Positions 7,882 to 17,999 are shown, numbered from the stretch's first letter. The stretch is DNA of 64,000 nucleotides from Massilia kyonggiensis (GCF_024756235.1 NZ_JANUGY010000001.1:310001-374000), one strand, 5' to 3'. Notes: generated by a model from the letters alone, not told the origin. Program-made: numbers and translations.

Positions 7882-10770
7882 ATGTCCGATACCAAGCAAG
7901 GCCAGAAAGGCCAACAAGGCAACAAGAAGCAGGAGAGCAAATACCCGGTCAACATGACCGACACCCCCTTCCCGATGCGCGGCGACCTCGCCAAGCGCGA
8001 GCCGGGCTGGGTCAAGCAATGGCAGGACAAGAAAATCTACGAACGCGTCCGCAAGGCGGCCGCCGGCCGTCCGAAGTTCGTGCTGCACGACGGCCCGCCG
8101 TACGCGAACGGCGACATCCACCTGGGCCACTCGGTCAACAAGATCCTGAAGGACATGGTCGTCAAATCGCGCACCATCGCCGGCTTCGACGCGCCGTATG
8201 TGCCGGGCTGGGACTGCCACGGCATGCCGATCGAGATCCAGATCGAAAAACAGTTCGGCAAGAACCTGCCGACGGCCGAGGTGCTACAAAAGGCGCGCGC
8301 CTATGCGCTCGAGCAGGTCGACCGCCAGCGCGCCGGTTTCATCCGCCTGGGTGTGCTGGGCGAGTGGGACAATCCGTACCTGACGATGAACTTCAGTAAC
8401 GAGGCCGACGAACTGCGCGCCCTCGGCACGATGCTCGACAAGGGTTACGTCTACCGCGGCCTGAAGCCCGTGAACTGGTGCTTCGACTGCGGCTCGGCGC
8501 TGGCCGAGGCGGAAGTGGAATACCAGGACAAGCGCGACCCCGCGATCGACGTCGGCTTCCCGTTCGCGGAACCGGAAAAGGTCGCGCAGGCGTTCGGCCT
8601 GGACGCGCTGCCCCCGGGCGACGGCTTCATCGTGATCTGGACCACGACCCCGTGGACGATCCCGTCGAACCAGGCGCTGAACGTGCATCCGGAAGTGACG
8701 TACGCTTTGGTGAAAGCCGACCGCAACGGCCAACCGATCCTGCTGATCGTGGCGAAAGACCTGGCGGAAAGCGTCTTGCAGCGCTACAAGCTGGAAGGCG
8801 AAGTCGTCGCCACGACCACCGGCGAGAAGCTGGGCGGACTCCGCTTCAGGCACCCGCTGCACGCGGCCGATCCGTTCTACGACCGCACGTCGCCCGTCTA
8901 CCTGGCCGAGTACGTGACGACCGACAGCGGCACCGGTGTCGTCCACTCGGCGCCGGCCTATGGCCTGGAAGACTTCCAGTCGTGCAAGGCGCACGGCATG
9001 AAGGACGACGAGATCCTGAAGCCCGTGATGGGCGACGGCCGCTTCGCCAGCACGCTGCCGCTGTTCGGCGGCATGACGATCTGGGAAGCCTCCAAGCCGA
9101 TCTGCAATGCCTTGAGCGAAGCCGGCGCCCTGTTCGAACTGAAGATGTTCGACCACAGCTACATGCACTGCTGGCGCCACAAGACGCCGATCGTCTACCG
9201 CGCGACGAGCCAGTGGTTCGCCGGCATGGACGTCAAGCCGAAGGACGGCGGCCCCACGCTGCGCGAATCCGCGCTGGCCGGCATCGCCGAGACGCAGTTC
9301 TTCCCCGACTGGGGCCAGGCGCGCCTGCAGGGCATGATCGCCAACCGTCCCGACTGGACCCTGTCGCGCCAGCGCCAGTGGGGCGTCCCGATGGCCTTCT
9401 TCCTGCACAAGGAAACGGGCGACCTGCATCCGCGCACGCCGGAACTGCTGGAGCAGGTGGCCAAGCTGATCGAACAGGGCGGCATCGACGCCTGGCACAA
9501 GCTCGACCCGCGCGACCTGCTGGGCGACGAGGCTGCGATGTACGAAAAGAACCGCGACACGCTGGACGTGTGGTTCGACTCGGGCACGACGCACCAGACC
9601 GTGCTGCGCGGATCGCACGCGGCGCAGTCGCACTTCCCGGCCGACCTGTACCTGGAAGGTTCGGACCAGCACCGCGGCTGGTTCCACTCGTCGCTGCTGA
9701 CGTCGTCGATGCTGAATGGCCGTCCGCCGTACAAGGCGCTGCTGACGCACGGCTTCACCGTCGACGAACATGGCCGCAAGATGTCGAAGTCGCTCGGCAA
9801 CGTGCTGTCGCCGCAAAAAATCAGCGACACGCTGGGCGCCGACATCCTGCGCCTGTGGGTCGCGTCGACCGACTACACGGGCGAACTGGCGCTGTCCGAA
9901 GAGATCCTCAAGCGCGTCACCGAAGCCTACCGCCGCATCCGCAACACGCTGCGCTTCCTGCTCGCGAACACGTCGGACTTCGACCCCGTCAAGAACGCGG
10001 TGCCGGTGGCCGAGCTGCTCGAGATCGACCGCTACGCGCTGGCCGAGACGGCGCGCCTGCAGGCGGACGTGGCGGCGCACTTCGAGCGCTACGAATTCCA
10101 CCCGGTCGTCGCGCGCCTGCAGAACTTCTGCTCGGAAGACCTGGGCGGCTTCTACCTCGACATCCTGAAGGACCGCCTGTACACCACCGGCGTGGACTCC
10201 TTCGCGCGCCGCTCGGCGCAGACCGCGCTGTGGCACATCGCGCACGCGCTGCTGCGCATCATGGCGCCGATCCTGTCGTTCACCGCGGAGGAAGCATGGG
10301 CCGTGTTCGCGGGCGAGCAGGCCTACAAGGACAGCGACGAGACCATCTTCACGCAAACCTTGTGGACCTTCCCGGCGATCGCGGACAGCGCCGCGCTGCT
10401 GGACAAGTACACGCTGCTGCGCGCCGTGCGTGCCGACGTCACCAAGCAGCTGGAAGAAGTGCGCGCATCCGGCGCGATCGGCTCGTCGCTGCAGGCGGAA
10501 CTGGCGCTCAAGGCCGCCGGCGACAAGTACGCGACGCTCGCGAGCCTGGGCGACGACCTGAAGTTCGTGTTCATCACGTCGCAGGCAACCGTCGAACAGG
10601 TGGCGGATGCGGCGGCGGAAGCCGTCACCGTCACGCCGTCCGAGGCCGCCAAGTGCGAACGCTGCTGGCACTACCGCCGCGACGTGGGCCATGACCACGC
10701 GCATCCGGGCCTGTGCGGCCGCTGCACGAGCAACCTGTTCGGCAGCGGGGAACAGCGCCGCTTCGCCTGA
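7882..10770 (+). CDS. ileS: isoleucyl-tRNA synthetase
   Basis: A 962-residue class I synthetase that charges tRNA-Ile. The HIGH motif is HLGH at 80-83 inside [11 protein letters not shown], and KMSKS is at 633-637. The C-terminus has the zinc-binding cysteines C925, C928, C945 and C948. The editing domain contains [10 protein letters not shown]. Length and zinc site fit the bacterial eubacterial-type IleS. It lies between ribF and lspA, and a compact hairpin with TTTT follows it. Confidence 0.98.
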   Translation: MSDTKQGQKGQQGNKKQESKYPVNMTDTPFPMRGDLAKREPGWVKQWQDKKIYERVRKAAAGRPKFVLHDGPPYANGDIHLGHSVNKILKDMVVKSRTIAGFDAPYVPGWDCHGMPIEIQIEKQFGKNLPTAEVLQKARAYALEQVDRQRAGFIRLGVLGEWDNPYLTMNFSNEADELRALGTMLDKGYVYRGLKPVNWCFDCGSALAEAEVEYQDKRDPAIDVGFPFAEPEKVAQAFGLDALPPGDGFIVIWTTTPWTIPSNQALNVHPEVTYALVKADRNGQPILLIVAKDLAESVLQRYKLEGEVVATTTGEKLGGLRFRHPLHAADPFYDRTSPVYLAEYVTTDSGTGVVHSAPAYGLEDFQSCKAHGMKDDEILKPVMGDGRFASTLPLFGGMTIWEASKPICNALSEAGALFELKMFDHSYMHCWRHKTPIVYRATSQWFAGMDVKPKDGGPTLRESALAGIAETQFFPDWGQARLQGMIANRPDWTLSRQRQWGVPMAFFLHKETGDLHPRTPELLEQVAKLIEQGGIDAWHKLDPRDLLGDEAAMYEKNRDTLDVWFDSGTTHQTVLRGSHAAQSHFPADLYLEGSDQHRGWFHSSLLTSSMLNGRPPYKALLTHGFTVDEHGRKMSKSLGNVLSPQKISDTLGADILRLWVASTDYTGELALSEEILKRVTEAYRRIRNTLRFLLANTSDFDPVKNAVPVAELLEIDRYALAETARLQADVAAHFERYEFHPVVARLQNFCSEDLGGFYLDILKDRLYTTGVDSFARRSAQTALWHIAHALLRIMAPILSFTAEEAWAVFAGEQAYKDSDETIFTQTLWTFPAIADSAALLDKYTLLRAVRADVTKQLEEVRASGAIGSSLQAELALKAAGDKYATLASLGDDLKFVFITSQATVEQVADAAAEAVTVTPSEAAKCERCWHYRRDVGHDHAHPGLCGRCTSNLFGSGEQRRFA

Positions 10771-10780
10771 CGTACCTGCG

Positions 10781-10805
10781 CCCCGGGCCGCGTGCCCGGG
10801 GTTTT
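10781..10805 (+). terminator. hairpin with TTTT between ileS and lspA
   Basis: CCCCGGGC (10781-10788) and GCCCGGGG (10794-10801) form an 8-bp all-GC stem, followed by only four T. It is likely a partial terminator that lowers lspA expression relative to ileS. Confidence 0.65.
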
Positions 10806-10823
10806 ACCTTTACGACCATCGAC

Positions 10824-11345
10824 ATGGCCAGCAAAAAAAAACCAACATTCTCCGCCGTCTCGTCGCGTTCCGGCGGCAGCCTCACCCCGTGGCTCGGCAT
10901 CGCCTTCATCGTCATCCTGCTCGACCAGATCAGCAAGATCACCATCACGCGCACCTTCGTGCACGGCGAAGAGAAACACATCACCAGCTTCTTCAACCTG
11001 GTCCTCGCCTATAACAAGGGCGCCGCGTTCAGCTTCCTGTCCGACCAGGGCGGCTGGCAGCGCTACCTGTTCGCCGGCATCGCCATCGCGGCCGTCGGCT
11101 TCATCATCTACCTGCTGCGCAAGCACGCGGGCCAGCGCATGTTCTGCTGGGCCCTCGCGCTGATCATGGGCGGCGCCCTCGGCAACCTCGTCGACCGCAT
11201 CGCCTACGGCCACGTGATCGACTTCCTCGACTTCTACTGGCGCGGCGTCGGCCACTTCCCGGCCTTTAACATCGCGGATACCGCCATCACGATCGGCGCG
11301 TTTTTGTTCATCATCGATGAGCTGCGCCGCGTGAACAAGCATTGA
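10824..11345 (+). CDS. lspA: lipoprotein signal peptidase (signal peptidase II)
   Basis: 173 residues from ATG 10824; the frame is open upstream but that part overlaps the ileS end and terminator. It cleaves prolipoprotein signal peptides in the inner membrane. Four membrane helices are visible. The catalytic aspartates lie in [14 protein letters not shown] and FNIADTAI. It sits between ileS and coaBC, the usual place. Its substrates here include the lipoproteins at 13076 and 39692. Confidence 0.96.
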   Translation: MASKKKPTFSAVSSRSGGSLTPWLGIAFIVILLDQISKITITRTFVHGEEKHITSFFNLVLAYNKGAAFSFLSDQGGWQRYLFAGIAIAAVGFIIYLLRKHAGQRMFCWALALIMGGALGNLVDRIAYGHVIDFLDFYWRGVGHFPAFNIADTAITIGAFLFIIDELRRVNKH

Positions 11346-11358
11346 GCACGGAGGAACC

Positions 11359-12585
11359 ATGAGCATGGACCTGAAGGGCAAGAAGATCGTCCTCGGCCTG
11401 TCCGGCGGCGTGGCCTGCTACAAGGCCGCGGAACTGTGCCGCGCCCTCACCAAGCAGGGCGCGCACGTGCAGGTCGTGATGACCGAAGCGGCCACCCATT
11501 TCATCGGCACCGTGACGATGCAGGCGCTGTCCGGCCGCGGCGTTTTCACGGACCAGTGGGATGGCCGCATCCCCAACAACATGGCGCACATCGACCTCAC
11601 GCGCGATGCCGACGCCATCCTCGTCGCGCCCTGCTCGGCCGACTTCCTGTTCAAGCTCGCGCACGGCGCCACCGACGACCTGCTCTCGACCCTGTGCCTC
11701 GCGCGCCCGCACCACGTGCCGCTGCTCGTGGCACCGGCAATGAACGTCGAGATGTGGGAAAAGGCGCCCACGCAGCGCAACGTCGCGCAACTGCGCGAAG
11801 ACGGCGTGTGCATCCTCGGACCGGCCGCGGGCTCGCAGGCCTGCGGCGAGACGGGCATGGGCCGCATGCTCGAACCGGACGAACTGCTCGAGGAACTCGT
11901 CGCGTCGTTCCAGCCTAAGCTCCTGGCCGGCAAGCGCGTGCTGATCACGGCGGGGCCGACCTACGAAGCCATCGATCCCGTGCGCGGCATCACGAACCTG
12001 TCGTCCGGGAAGATGGGCTATGCGATCGCGCGCGCCGCGCGCGAGGCCGGCGCCGACGTCACGCTCGTCTCCGGCCCCACGTCGCTGCCCACGCCGCATG
12101 GCGTGCGCCGCATCGACGTGCAGAGCGCGCGCCAGATGCTGGACGCCGTCATGCAGGCCGTCTCGGGCCAGCACATCTTCGTGGGCGTGGCGGCCGTCGC
12201 CGACTGGCGCGTGGACAATGCCAGCGACCAGAAGATCAAGAAGGACGGCAGCGGCGACGCGCCGCAACTGCAGTTCGCGCAGAACCCGGATATCCTCGCG
12301 ACCGTCGCCGCGACCACGTCGCTGAACGGCTGGCCGTATTGCGTCGGCTTCGCGGCGGAATCCGAAAACCTGATCGAATACGGCGCGGTGAAACGCGAGA
12401 AAAAAGGCATTCCTCTGCTCGTGGGCAATATTGGCCCGCAGACGTTCGGGCAGGATGAGAATGCGATCGTGCTGTTCGACGAAAGCGGCCACACGGTGCT
12501 CCCGCGCGCGACCAAGCTGGAACTGGCACGCCAGCTCGTCTCCGAGATCGCCAAGCGACTGGAACAGCGTTCTCTGCTGGCCTGA
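11359..12585 (+). CDS. coaBC: phosphopantothenoylcysteine decarboxylase / phosphopantothenate-cysteine ligase
   Basis: A 408-residue bifunctional enzyme for steps 2 and 3 of coenzyme A synthesis from phosphopantothenate. The N-terminal CoaC flavoprotein domain has [24 protein letters not shown] and the catalytic-loop sequence [10 protein letters not shown]. The C-terminal CoaB domain starts near [16 protein letters not shown] and has [19 protein letters not shown] precedes the ATG. It is followed by dut, as in many proteobacteria (coaBC-dut). Confidence 0.96.
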   Translation: MSMDLKGKKIVLGLSGGVACYKAAELCRALTKQGAHVQVVMTEAATHFIGTVTMQALSGRGVFTDQWDGRIPNNMAHIDLTRDADAILVAPCSADFLFKLAHGATDDLLSTLCLARPHHVPLLVAPAMNVEMWEKAPTQRNVAQLREDGVCILGPAAGSQACGETGMGRMLEPDELLEELVASFQPKLLAGKRVLITAGPTYEAIDPVRGITNLSSGKMGYAIARAAREAGADVTLVSGPTSLPTPHGVRRIDVQSARQMLDAVMQAVSGQHIFVGVAAVADWRVDNASDQKIKKDGSGDAPQLQFAQNPDILATVAATTSLNGWPYCVGFAAESENLIEYGAVKREKKGIPLLVGNIGPQTFGQDENAIVLFDESGHTVLPRATKLELARQLVSEIAKRLEQRSLLA

Positions 12586-12611
12586 TTCACCCGTATCACT
12601 TTAAGCACTCC

Positions 12612-13061
12612 ATGAAGAACATCGACCTGAAAATCCTCGACCCGCGCATGAAGGACTTCCTGCCGGCCTACGCCACCGCCGGCAGCGCCGGACTCGACCT
12701 GCGCGCCTGCATCGAGGCGCCCATGACCATCGCCCCCGGCGAGACCGTGCTGGTGCCGACCGGCCTCGCCATCCACATCGGCGATCCGGGCTATGCGGCG
12801 ATGATCCTGCCGCGTAGCGGGCTCGGCCATAAGAACGGCATTGTTCTGGGTAATCTGGTAGGCTTGATCGACTCCGATTACCAGGGCCAGCTGATGGTCT
12901 CGACCTGGAATCGCGGCCAGGCCACGTTCACGCTCCAGCCGATGGACCGCCTGGCGCAGCTGATCGTGGTGCCTGTCATGCAGGTGGGCTTCAACGTCGT
13001 GGAGGATTTCGCAACGAGCGACCGGGGCGCCGGAGGATTCGGCTCCACCGGCAAACAATAA
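12612..13061 (+). CDS. dut: dUTP diphosphatase
   Basis: A 149-residue trimeric dUTPase that hydrolyses dUTP to dUMP and keeps uracil out of DNA. The conserved motifs are [20 protein letters not shown], the catalytic-site stretch [15 protein letters not shown], and the C-terminal P-loop-like [10 protein letters not shown]. Length is normal. It follows coaBC by 26 bp. Confidence 0.97.
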   Translation: MKNIDLKILDPRMKDFLPAYATAGSAGLDLRACIEAPMTIAPGETVLVPTGLAIHIGDPGYAAMILPRSGLGHKNGIVLGNLVGLIDSDYQGQLMVSTWNRGQATFTLQPMDRLAQLIVVPVMQVGFNVVEDFATSDRGAGGFGSTGKQ

Positions 13062-13075
13062 ACTATGAGGAGCAC

Positions 13076-14173
13076 ATGACCGGACATCTTCGTCAGCGCC
13101 CCGCGGGCATCAAGACTGCCGCGCTGGGCATCGCCGCAGCCCTGCTGCTGTCGGCCTGCGCCACGCAGGCACCGCGCCACCCGTCGGCCACGCCACGCGT
13201 CACCGAACGCCCCGTCGAAGCCCCGGCCCTGAGCCCGCAGATGGCCGCCGCAGCCGACACCCTGACGAAGTTGGCGGGCCTGCAGGAGCGCCTGTACAAG
13301 GTCGCGGCGCCCCTGCTGATCCAGAATGCCGAATTGTGCAAGGGCCAGGCCCGCAACCTGCTCGGCTTCACGGCGAAGAACCGCTGGTCCTATCCGGGCG
13401 AGTACAACGAAGCGGCGCACGTCGCGTTCGGCATGGGCGAGCACCTGCAGGTGACCGACGTGCTGGCCGGCAGCGGCGCCGCACGCGCGGGCTTGCAGGA
13501 GGGCGACGTGCTCCTCGCCGCCGCCGGCAAGCCATTGCCGGCCGGCGAGCATGCACTGTCCCAGGCAGGCGCCATGTTCGGCAAGATCCTCGCGGCGCAG
13601 GCGAGCCTGCCGATGACGATCGAGCGGCGCCAGAGCGAGCGCCAGCTGACGATCCCCGTCACGCGGGCCTGCGCCTTCGCGATCGAACTGGGCAACGCGG
13701 ACAACGTCAACGCGTATGCCGACGGCAGCCGCGTCCTCGTCACGCGCGGCATGATCAACTTCACGCACGACGACGACGAGCTGGCGTTCGTGCTGGCCAA
13801 GACGATGGCCCACAACATGCTGGGCCACCCGTCCTCGCAACGCAACAGCGCGACGATCGGCAGCATCATCGACAACCTGAAGAGCATCACGCCCGACACG
13901 TCGATGCTGATCGGCAGCGGCGGCATCAAGGCGATGCCTGCCGACGCGGACGCCGCCGCCGACCGCCTCGGCATCTACCTCGCCGCGCGCGCCGGCTACG
14001 ACGTCAAGGACGCGCCCGCGTTCTGGAACCGCCTCGCGGAGAACTACCCGCCCAGCGTGTTGAACGGCTACACCGCGAATCATCCGGCGCTGCCGCAACG
14101 GATGGCGGCCGTGGAGAAAGCGATCGCGGAAATCAAGGCGAAACGGTCCGCGAAGAAGCCGCTGGTGCCTTGA
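13076..14173 (+). CDS. lipoprotein with PDZ-like domain and degenerate M48 peptidase domain
   Basis: 365 residues. A signal peptide with lipobox LLSAC puts the lipid-bearing Cys at about residue 28. A PDZ-like domain lies at about 125-195 (ITDVLAGSGAARAGLQEGDVLL-type sequence). The rest aligns with M48 metallopeptidases of the form DDELA...AHN..GH, but the place where HELAH is expected reads KTMAH (about 242-246), and the third-ligand position before ADRLGIYLAARAGYD is Ala, not Glu. So the zinc ligands appear lost and it is probably not a protease. It could be a chaperone or a regulator of other envelope proteases. It follows dut by 14 bp, with AGGAG before the ATG. Confidence 0.75.
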   Translation: MTGHLRQRPAGIKTAALGIAAALLLSACATQAPRHPSATPRVTERPVEAPALSPQMAAAADTLTKLAGLQERLYKVAAPLLIQNAELCKGQARNLLGFTAKNRWSYPGEYNEAAHVAFGMGEHLQVTDVLAGSGAARAGLQEGDVLLAAAGKPLPAGEHALSQAGAMFGKILAAQASLPMTIERRQSERQLTIPVTRACAFAIELGNADNVNAYADGSRVLVTRGMINFTHDDDELAFVLAKTMAHNMLGHPSSQRNSATIGSIIDNLKSITPDTSMLIGSGGIKAMPADADAAADRLGIYLAARAGYDVKDAPAFWNRLAENYPPSVLNGYTANHPALPQRMAAVEKAIAEIKAKRSAKKPLVP

Positions 14174-14199
14174 GCATCGACGCATCCGCGTGATGGACG

Positions 14200-14223
14200 G
14201 GGGCCGCGCTTGCGGCCCTTTTT
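14200..14223 (+). terminator. intrinsic terminator after the PDZ/M48-like gene
   Basis: GGGCCGC and GCGGCCC arms around a GCTT-type loop are followed by TTTTT. It ends the coaBC-dut-lipoprotein unit. Confidence 0.8.
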
Positions 14224-14347
14224 CATGCCCCTTCGGCAGGGTTCCCTACCTTTTTGTATCATTACCAATTCCCCACCGCCGTCGCGTAATTCAAGCGCAA
14301 GAAACGGGAAGGCCGGGGAATCCCCTGCGTCTATCCTCCCGGGAACC

Positions 14348-15244
14348 ATGAACACTGCCAACCTGCTGCGCCTCATCGTGCTTGCCTCCATCTGGGGCGG
14401 CTCCTTCCTCTTCATGCGCATCAGCGCCCCGACGCTCGGCCCCGCGGTGCTCATCGAATTCCGCGTGCTGTTCGCCGCGCTGTTCCTGGCCATCGTCGGC
14501 GTCGTCCTCAAGAAGCGTCTCGACCTGCGCGCGCACTGGAAGCATTACTTCATCCTCGGCTTCTTCAACTCCGCCTTCCCGTTCCTGCTGTTCGCCTTCG
14601 CGGCGCGCACGTTGCCGGCGTCCGTGCTGGCCGTGCTGAACGCGACGGCGCCGATGTGGGGCGCGCTCCTCGGCGCCGTGTGGGGCCGCCAGCCGATCCG
14701 CGCGCGCACCGCGCTGGGTCTCGTGCTGGGCACCGTGGGCGTCGCGCTGCTCGTGGGCTTCGACCACGCGACGAGCCGCCCCGGCGCCGGCCTCGCCGTC
14801 GCCGCCGCGCTCGTGGCCGCGTTGAGCTACAGCGTCGCGAGCCTGTATGCGCGCACCGCGAAAAGCGTGGAGCCGTTCACCAACGCGCACGGCACGATGT
14901 GGACGTCCGCGCTGATGGTGCTGCCCGCCCTGCCCCTGTTCCCGCCCGCGGGGGCTCCGACCGTCGGCATCGTCGGCGCCGTGATCGCACTGGGGGTGCT
15001 GTGCAGCGGCATCGCCTACATCCTGTACTTCAAACTGATCGAGGAAGTGGGCACGACGTCCGCCCTGACGGTCACGTTCCTGAGCCCTGTCTTCGGCATC
15101 CTGTGGGGCGCGCTGTTCCTCGGCGAGGCGATCGGCTGGTACACGATCGTGGGCTCGGCCATCACGCTGGTCGGCACCGCGTTCGTCACCGGGTTCGTCC
15201 CCCGCTTCGGCCGCGCCGCGCCCGTGCCGGCATCGACCAAATGA
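14348..15244 (+). CDS. EamA/DMT family transporter
   Basis: 298 residues from ATG 14348; an upstream in-frame extension lies in the preceding terminator region and is not used. About ten hydrophobic helices in two EamA repeats are visible, starting LIVLASIWGGSFLFMRISAPTLG, which is typical. Members export metabolites or amino acids; the substrate cannot be told. The stop overlaps the ATG of the next gene (ATGA at 15241-15244), so the two are coupled. A second EamA gene at 29990 is not a close copy. Confidence 0.88.
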   Translation: MNTANLLRLIVLASIWGGSFLFMRISAPTLGPAVLIEFRVLFAALFLAIVGVVLKKRLDLRAHWKHYFILGFFNSAFPFLLFAFAARTLPASVLAVLNATAPMWGALLGAVWGRQPIRARTALGLVLGTVGVALLVGFDHATSRPGAGLAVAAALVAALSYSVASLYARTAKSVEPFTNAHGTMWTSALMVLPALPLFPPAGAPTVGIVGAVIALGVLCSGIAYILYFKLIEEVGTTSALTVTFLSPVFGILWGALFLGEAIGWYTIVGSAITLVGTAFVTGFVPRFGRAAPVPASTK

Positions 15245-16119
15245 GCCGCCGCACGATCGCGCTGCCGGCCGGCTATCGGCACGCGGACGCTTATACGTTC
15301 CACGGCCGCGATGCCGATGCGCTGGCCGAAATCGTCGACGCAAACGCAGGACGCATCCGCAAAGGCGTGCTGCTGGGCGGCGTGCCGACGCTGCTCGATA
15401 TCACGCTGCACGGGGACCGCGCCGAGTGCGTCGTCGACAGCGACGGGACGGCCGCAGAGGCAGCGATCGAGGATGCCCTCGTGAACATGCTGGGCCTGCG
15501 CATCGATCCCGCGCCGTTCGCGGAGGCCGTGCGGGACGACCCGCTGCTCGGCCCCGTCGTCGCGCGCCAGCCTGGCCTGCGCGTGATCCAGTCCGCTACC
15601 GTGTTCGAGGCGCTGACGTGGGCCATCATCGGCCAGCAGATCAACCTGCCGTTCGCCATTTCCCTGCGCCGCACGTTCATCGGCCTCGCGGGCCGCCCGC
15701 ATTCGAGCGGCCTGTGGTGTTATCCGGAAGCGGCCGACGTGGCCCGCCTCGATCTCGAGCAACTGACCAGTCGAAAATTTTCCGGCGCAAAGGCAGAGAC
15801 CTTGCTGCGCTTCGCCCGTCTCGTGGCCGACGGCACGCTGCCGCTGGACCGCACCGATGACCCGGCCTGCGTGAGCGAGCGCCTGCTCGCGGTCAAGGGC
15901 ATCGGCCCGTGGACCGTCAACTATGCGCTGCTGCGCGGCTGGGGCTACGCGGATTGCTCGCTGCATGGCGACGTGGCCGTGCGCAACGCCATCGGCCGGC
16001 TGACGGGCGGCGAGCGGCCCGGCATGCGCGAGGCCGAAGCGTTTCTCGAAACCTATCGCCCGCACCGCACGATGGCCGCCGCCTACCTCTGGGCCAGCCT
16101 GAACCAGCCCGCCGGCTGA
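15241..16119 (+). CDS. AlkA-like DNA-3-methyladenine glycosylase II
   Basis: 292 residues from the ATG at 15241, which overlaps the previous stop. It removes alkylated bases from DNA. The helix-hairpin-helix motif is VKGIGPWTVNYALLRGWG at about 218-235, followed by SLHGD where Asp244 is the expected catalytic residue. The N-terminal AlkA_N-type domain is present. There is no Ada-like domain, so it is a free-standing glycosylase. The coupling to an EamA exporter is probably only operon packing. Confidence 0.88.
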   Translation: MSRRTIALPAGYRHADAYTFHGRDADALAEIVDANAGRIRKGVLLGGVPTLLDITLHGDRAECVVDSDGTAAEAAIEDALVNMLGLRIDPAPFAEAVRDDPLLGPVVARQPGLRVIQSATVFEALTWAIIGQQINLPFAISLRRTFIGLAGRPHSSGLWCYPEAADVARLDLEQLTSRKFSGAKAETLLRFARLVADGTLPLDRTDDPACVSERLLAVKGIGPWTVNYALLRGWGYADCSLHGDVAVRNAIGRLTGGERPGMREAEAFLETYRPHRTMAAAYLWASLNQPAG

Positions 16120-16197
16120 CGCCGCTTTGTGCCGCCACAAGGCGCGGCCGCCCCGCTTGTCCAGACTGCTCGTAGCCCGACACAAGCGGAGATCATC

Positions 16198-17175
16198 ATG
16201 AAAGCGAAGACATGCATGGCGGCGGTGCTGCTGGTCCACGCTGCCCTGGCCCACGCCGACAGCACGGATCCCGACGACCGCGGCGCCTACCTGTCGCTCG
16301 CGTTCGGCAATGGCCGCATCTACGGCGGCAACGCGACCGGTTACCAGTGGATGCGCGGACGCACGTTCGAAGTCCGCGCCGGACGCGAGCAGGGTGCCAT
16401 GCGCATCGACTTCGTCCATTACAACGAGGGCCATCCGGACAACAACCACCGCGACGGCTTCGCGCTGCAATGGCTGGCCGCGCACCGCTTTTCGCACGCG
16501 TGGACGGGCGAGCTGGGCGCCGGTCCTTACCTGAGCATGAACACGACCGCGATCAACGGCCGCCAGATCGACGACGCCCGCCTCGGCGTGCTCCTCAGTG
16601 CCGGCCTGCGCCTGACCGTGCCCGGGCCGCCCGGGACCCACCTGCGCCTGGGCTACAACCACACGGCCATGCGCCACGTGCACCGCTCGGATGCGCTCGT
16701 GCTGGGCATCGGACGCCAGTTCGGCCCGGCCGAGCCGGCGCCGGAGGTCGTGCCGGATGGGCGTCTCTGGTTCGGCAGTACGCTCAGCTGGGCGCTCACG
16801 AACGTGCCCGGCTCGCACGAAGCGCGTGCCGCCGTGCTCGAGGCCAGGCAATATGCGGACCGCTGGGGTATCGGCTACAAATTCCTGTTCGAAGGCGACG
16901 ACGGGGCGCACGTGGACCGGCGCGGCGTCGCGGCGCAGCTGTGGTATGTGCAGCCGGTGACGCCACGGTTGTCGATGAGCGCCGGCCTCGGGCCCTATTT
17001 CGCCGCGAACCGGCGCGACGACGACCGCACGGCCACCAATCTCCTGGTCAGCTTCCAGGCGGAGCGCGCGCTCTCGCCGCGTATACGTGCAGTCATCAAC
17101 TTCAACCGCATCAAGACCTTCCGCAAGACCAACGACCGCGACCTGTTCCAGGTCGGCCTGCTGCGCCGGTTCTAG
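16198..17175 (+). CDS. outer-membrane beta-barrel protein with two similar halves
   Basis: 325 residues from ATG 16198 (upstream in-frame codons lack a binding site). A signal peptide (about 1-20, ending HADS) precedes two halves that resemble each other. Both contain a G(A/L)GPY(L/F) stretch, and each half ends in an aromatic-rich strand with terminal Phe: LGIGRQF near residue 178 and QVGLLRRF at the end. A C-terminal Phe is typical of outer-membrane proteins. No family is recognised with certainty; the second segments NHTAMRHVHRSD and NRIKTFRKTND look distantly like lipid A deacylase (PagL) type barrels, but the catalytic residues are not clear. It may be two tandem eight-stranded barrels or one 16-stranded barrel. 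Confidence 0.6.
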   Translation: MKAKTCMAAVLLVHAALAHADSTDPDDRGAYLSLAFGNGRIYGGNATGYQWMRGRTFEVRAGREQGAMRIDFVHYNEGHPDNNHRDGFALQWLAAHRFSHAWTGELGAGPYLSMNTTAINGRQIDDARLGVLLSAGLRLTVPGPPGTHLRLGYNHTAMRHVHRSDALVLGIGRQFGPAEPAPEVVPDGRLWFGSTLSWALTNVPGSHEARAAVLEARQYADRWGIGYKFLFEGDDGAHVDRRGVAAQLWYVQPVTPRLSMSAGLGPYFAANRRDDDRTATNLLVSFQAERALSPRIRAVINFNRIKTFRKTNDRDLFQVGLLRRF

Positions 17176-17178
17176 GTG

Positions 17179-17601
17179 CTAGTGAAAGTCCTGCCAGCGC
17201 GGCAGCCCGTCGAACTGCTGCGCGCCCTCGCCCGCGAACCGGATCAGTTCGGGCAAGGGCACCATGGCCAGGTTGTCGCGCCCGTAGTGCCCGCCCAGCG
17301 CACTGGGTATTTTCAGACAATACTTGCGGCCGGCCGTCAGCGGGCCCAGGGCCGTCTCGGCCAGGCGCACCTGCTCGGGCATGTACCAGCCGTCGAGGAA
17401 TTCCTGGTTGTACGACAAGGCGTCGAGGGCGGCGCGGTCTTCGGCCACCGGTTCGCACCGCAGGTCTTGCGGCGACAGGCGCCAGTACATGCCGTCCTCG
17501 TCGCGGACGATCAGATTGCCGAAGGCGTTCTCGCCCAGCACCTCGACGGCGTTCAGGCCGGTCCAGCCCCACGCGTCGTTGATGTCTTCCACAGTAATCA
17601 T
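17179..17601 (-). CDS. DUF1851 (Tdi1-like) domain protein
   Basis: 140 residues. The C-terminal part (YCLKIPSALGGHYGRDNLAMVPLPELI, about 95-120, then GEGAQQFDGLP) is typical of DUF1851, a domain found in immunity proteins such as Tdi1 of type VI secretion effectors and in GAD-like proteins. No toxin gene is next to it, so it is an orphan. It converges on the barrel gene with 3 bp between stop codons. Its start is 224 bp from the tRNA gene in the same direction. Function unknown. Confidence 0.65.
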   Translation of the reverse strand: MITVEDINDAWGWTGLNAVEVLGENAFGNLIVRDEDGMYWRLSPQDLRCEPVAEDRAALDALSYNQEFLDGWYMPEQVRLAETALGPLTAGRKYCLKIPSALGGHYGRDNLAMVPLPELIRFAGEGAQQFDGLPRWQDFH

Positions 17602-17702
17602 CGTTCACTCCGCATGCAATGCAGTCGAAGGCTTCGACCGGGCTGGGCGGCGGCTGTTGCGGGGTTCGTTGGTATGCTTGAGGCGGGTCGAACGGACAGT
17701 GC

Positions 17703-17744
17703 AAAACGAAAAAGCCGCTGATCCGGAACAGGATCAGCGGCTTT
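17703..17744 (-). terminator. intrinsic terminator of the initiator tRNA
   Basis: AAAGCCGCTGATCC and GGATCAGCGGCTTT form a perfect 14-bp stem around a 6-base loop. On the minus strand it is followed by TTTTTCGTTTT. It lies 7 bp downstream of tRNA-fMet. Confidence 0.9.
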
Positions 17745-17750
17745 GGAATC

Positions 17751-17827
17751 TGGTTGCGGGGACAGGATTTGAACCTGTGACCTTCGGGTTATGAGCCCGA
17801 CGAGCTGCCAGACTGCTCCACCCCGCG
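17751..17827 (-). tRNA. initiator tRNA-fMet (anticodon CAT)
   Basis: 77 nt including an encoded CCA (17751-17753). The anticodon stem has the three G-C pairs GGG/CCC around CTCATAA, the mark of initiator tRNA, and position 1 is C so the first base pair is unpaired with A, also typical. The D and T arms fold normally. It is a single gene with its own promoter and terminator. Confidence 0.95.
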
Positions 17828-17840
17828 TCTGATGATTCGT

Positions 17841-17869
17841 ATTATACGCACCTTCCGCACTTTAGGCAA
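17841..17869 (-). promoter_or_regulatory. promoter of tRNA-fMet
   Basis: On the minus strand TTGCCT (17869-17864) and TATAAT (17846-17841) are separated by exactly 17 bp. The -10 element lies 13 bp before the tRNA 5' end, as in stable-RNA promoters. Confidence 0.8.
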
Positions 17870-17999
17870 TCGCAGTTCTCCGACTCCCCCGGATCGCAGC
17901 ATAAGCTGCCTCCGCCGGCACGCGAACCGCCGGCGGATTGCGGCCCAGCCGCCCTCAATACAGTGGTAAAGTAAGGGCAACTTAATTTATCCGCTTCCT

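Noticed and set aside
8284..10704. 806-codon open frame antisense to ileS
   Set aside because: Low-complexity Arg/Val-rich translation and complete overlap with a certain gene.
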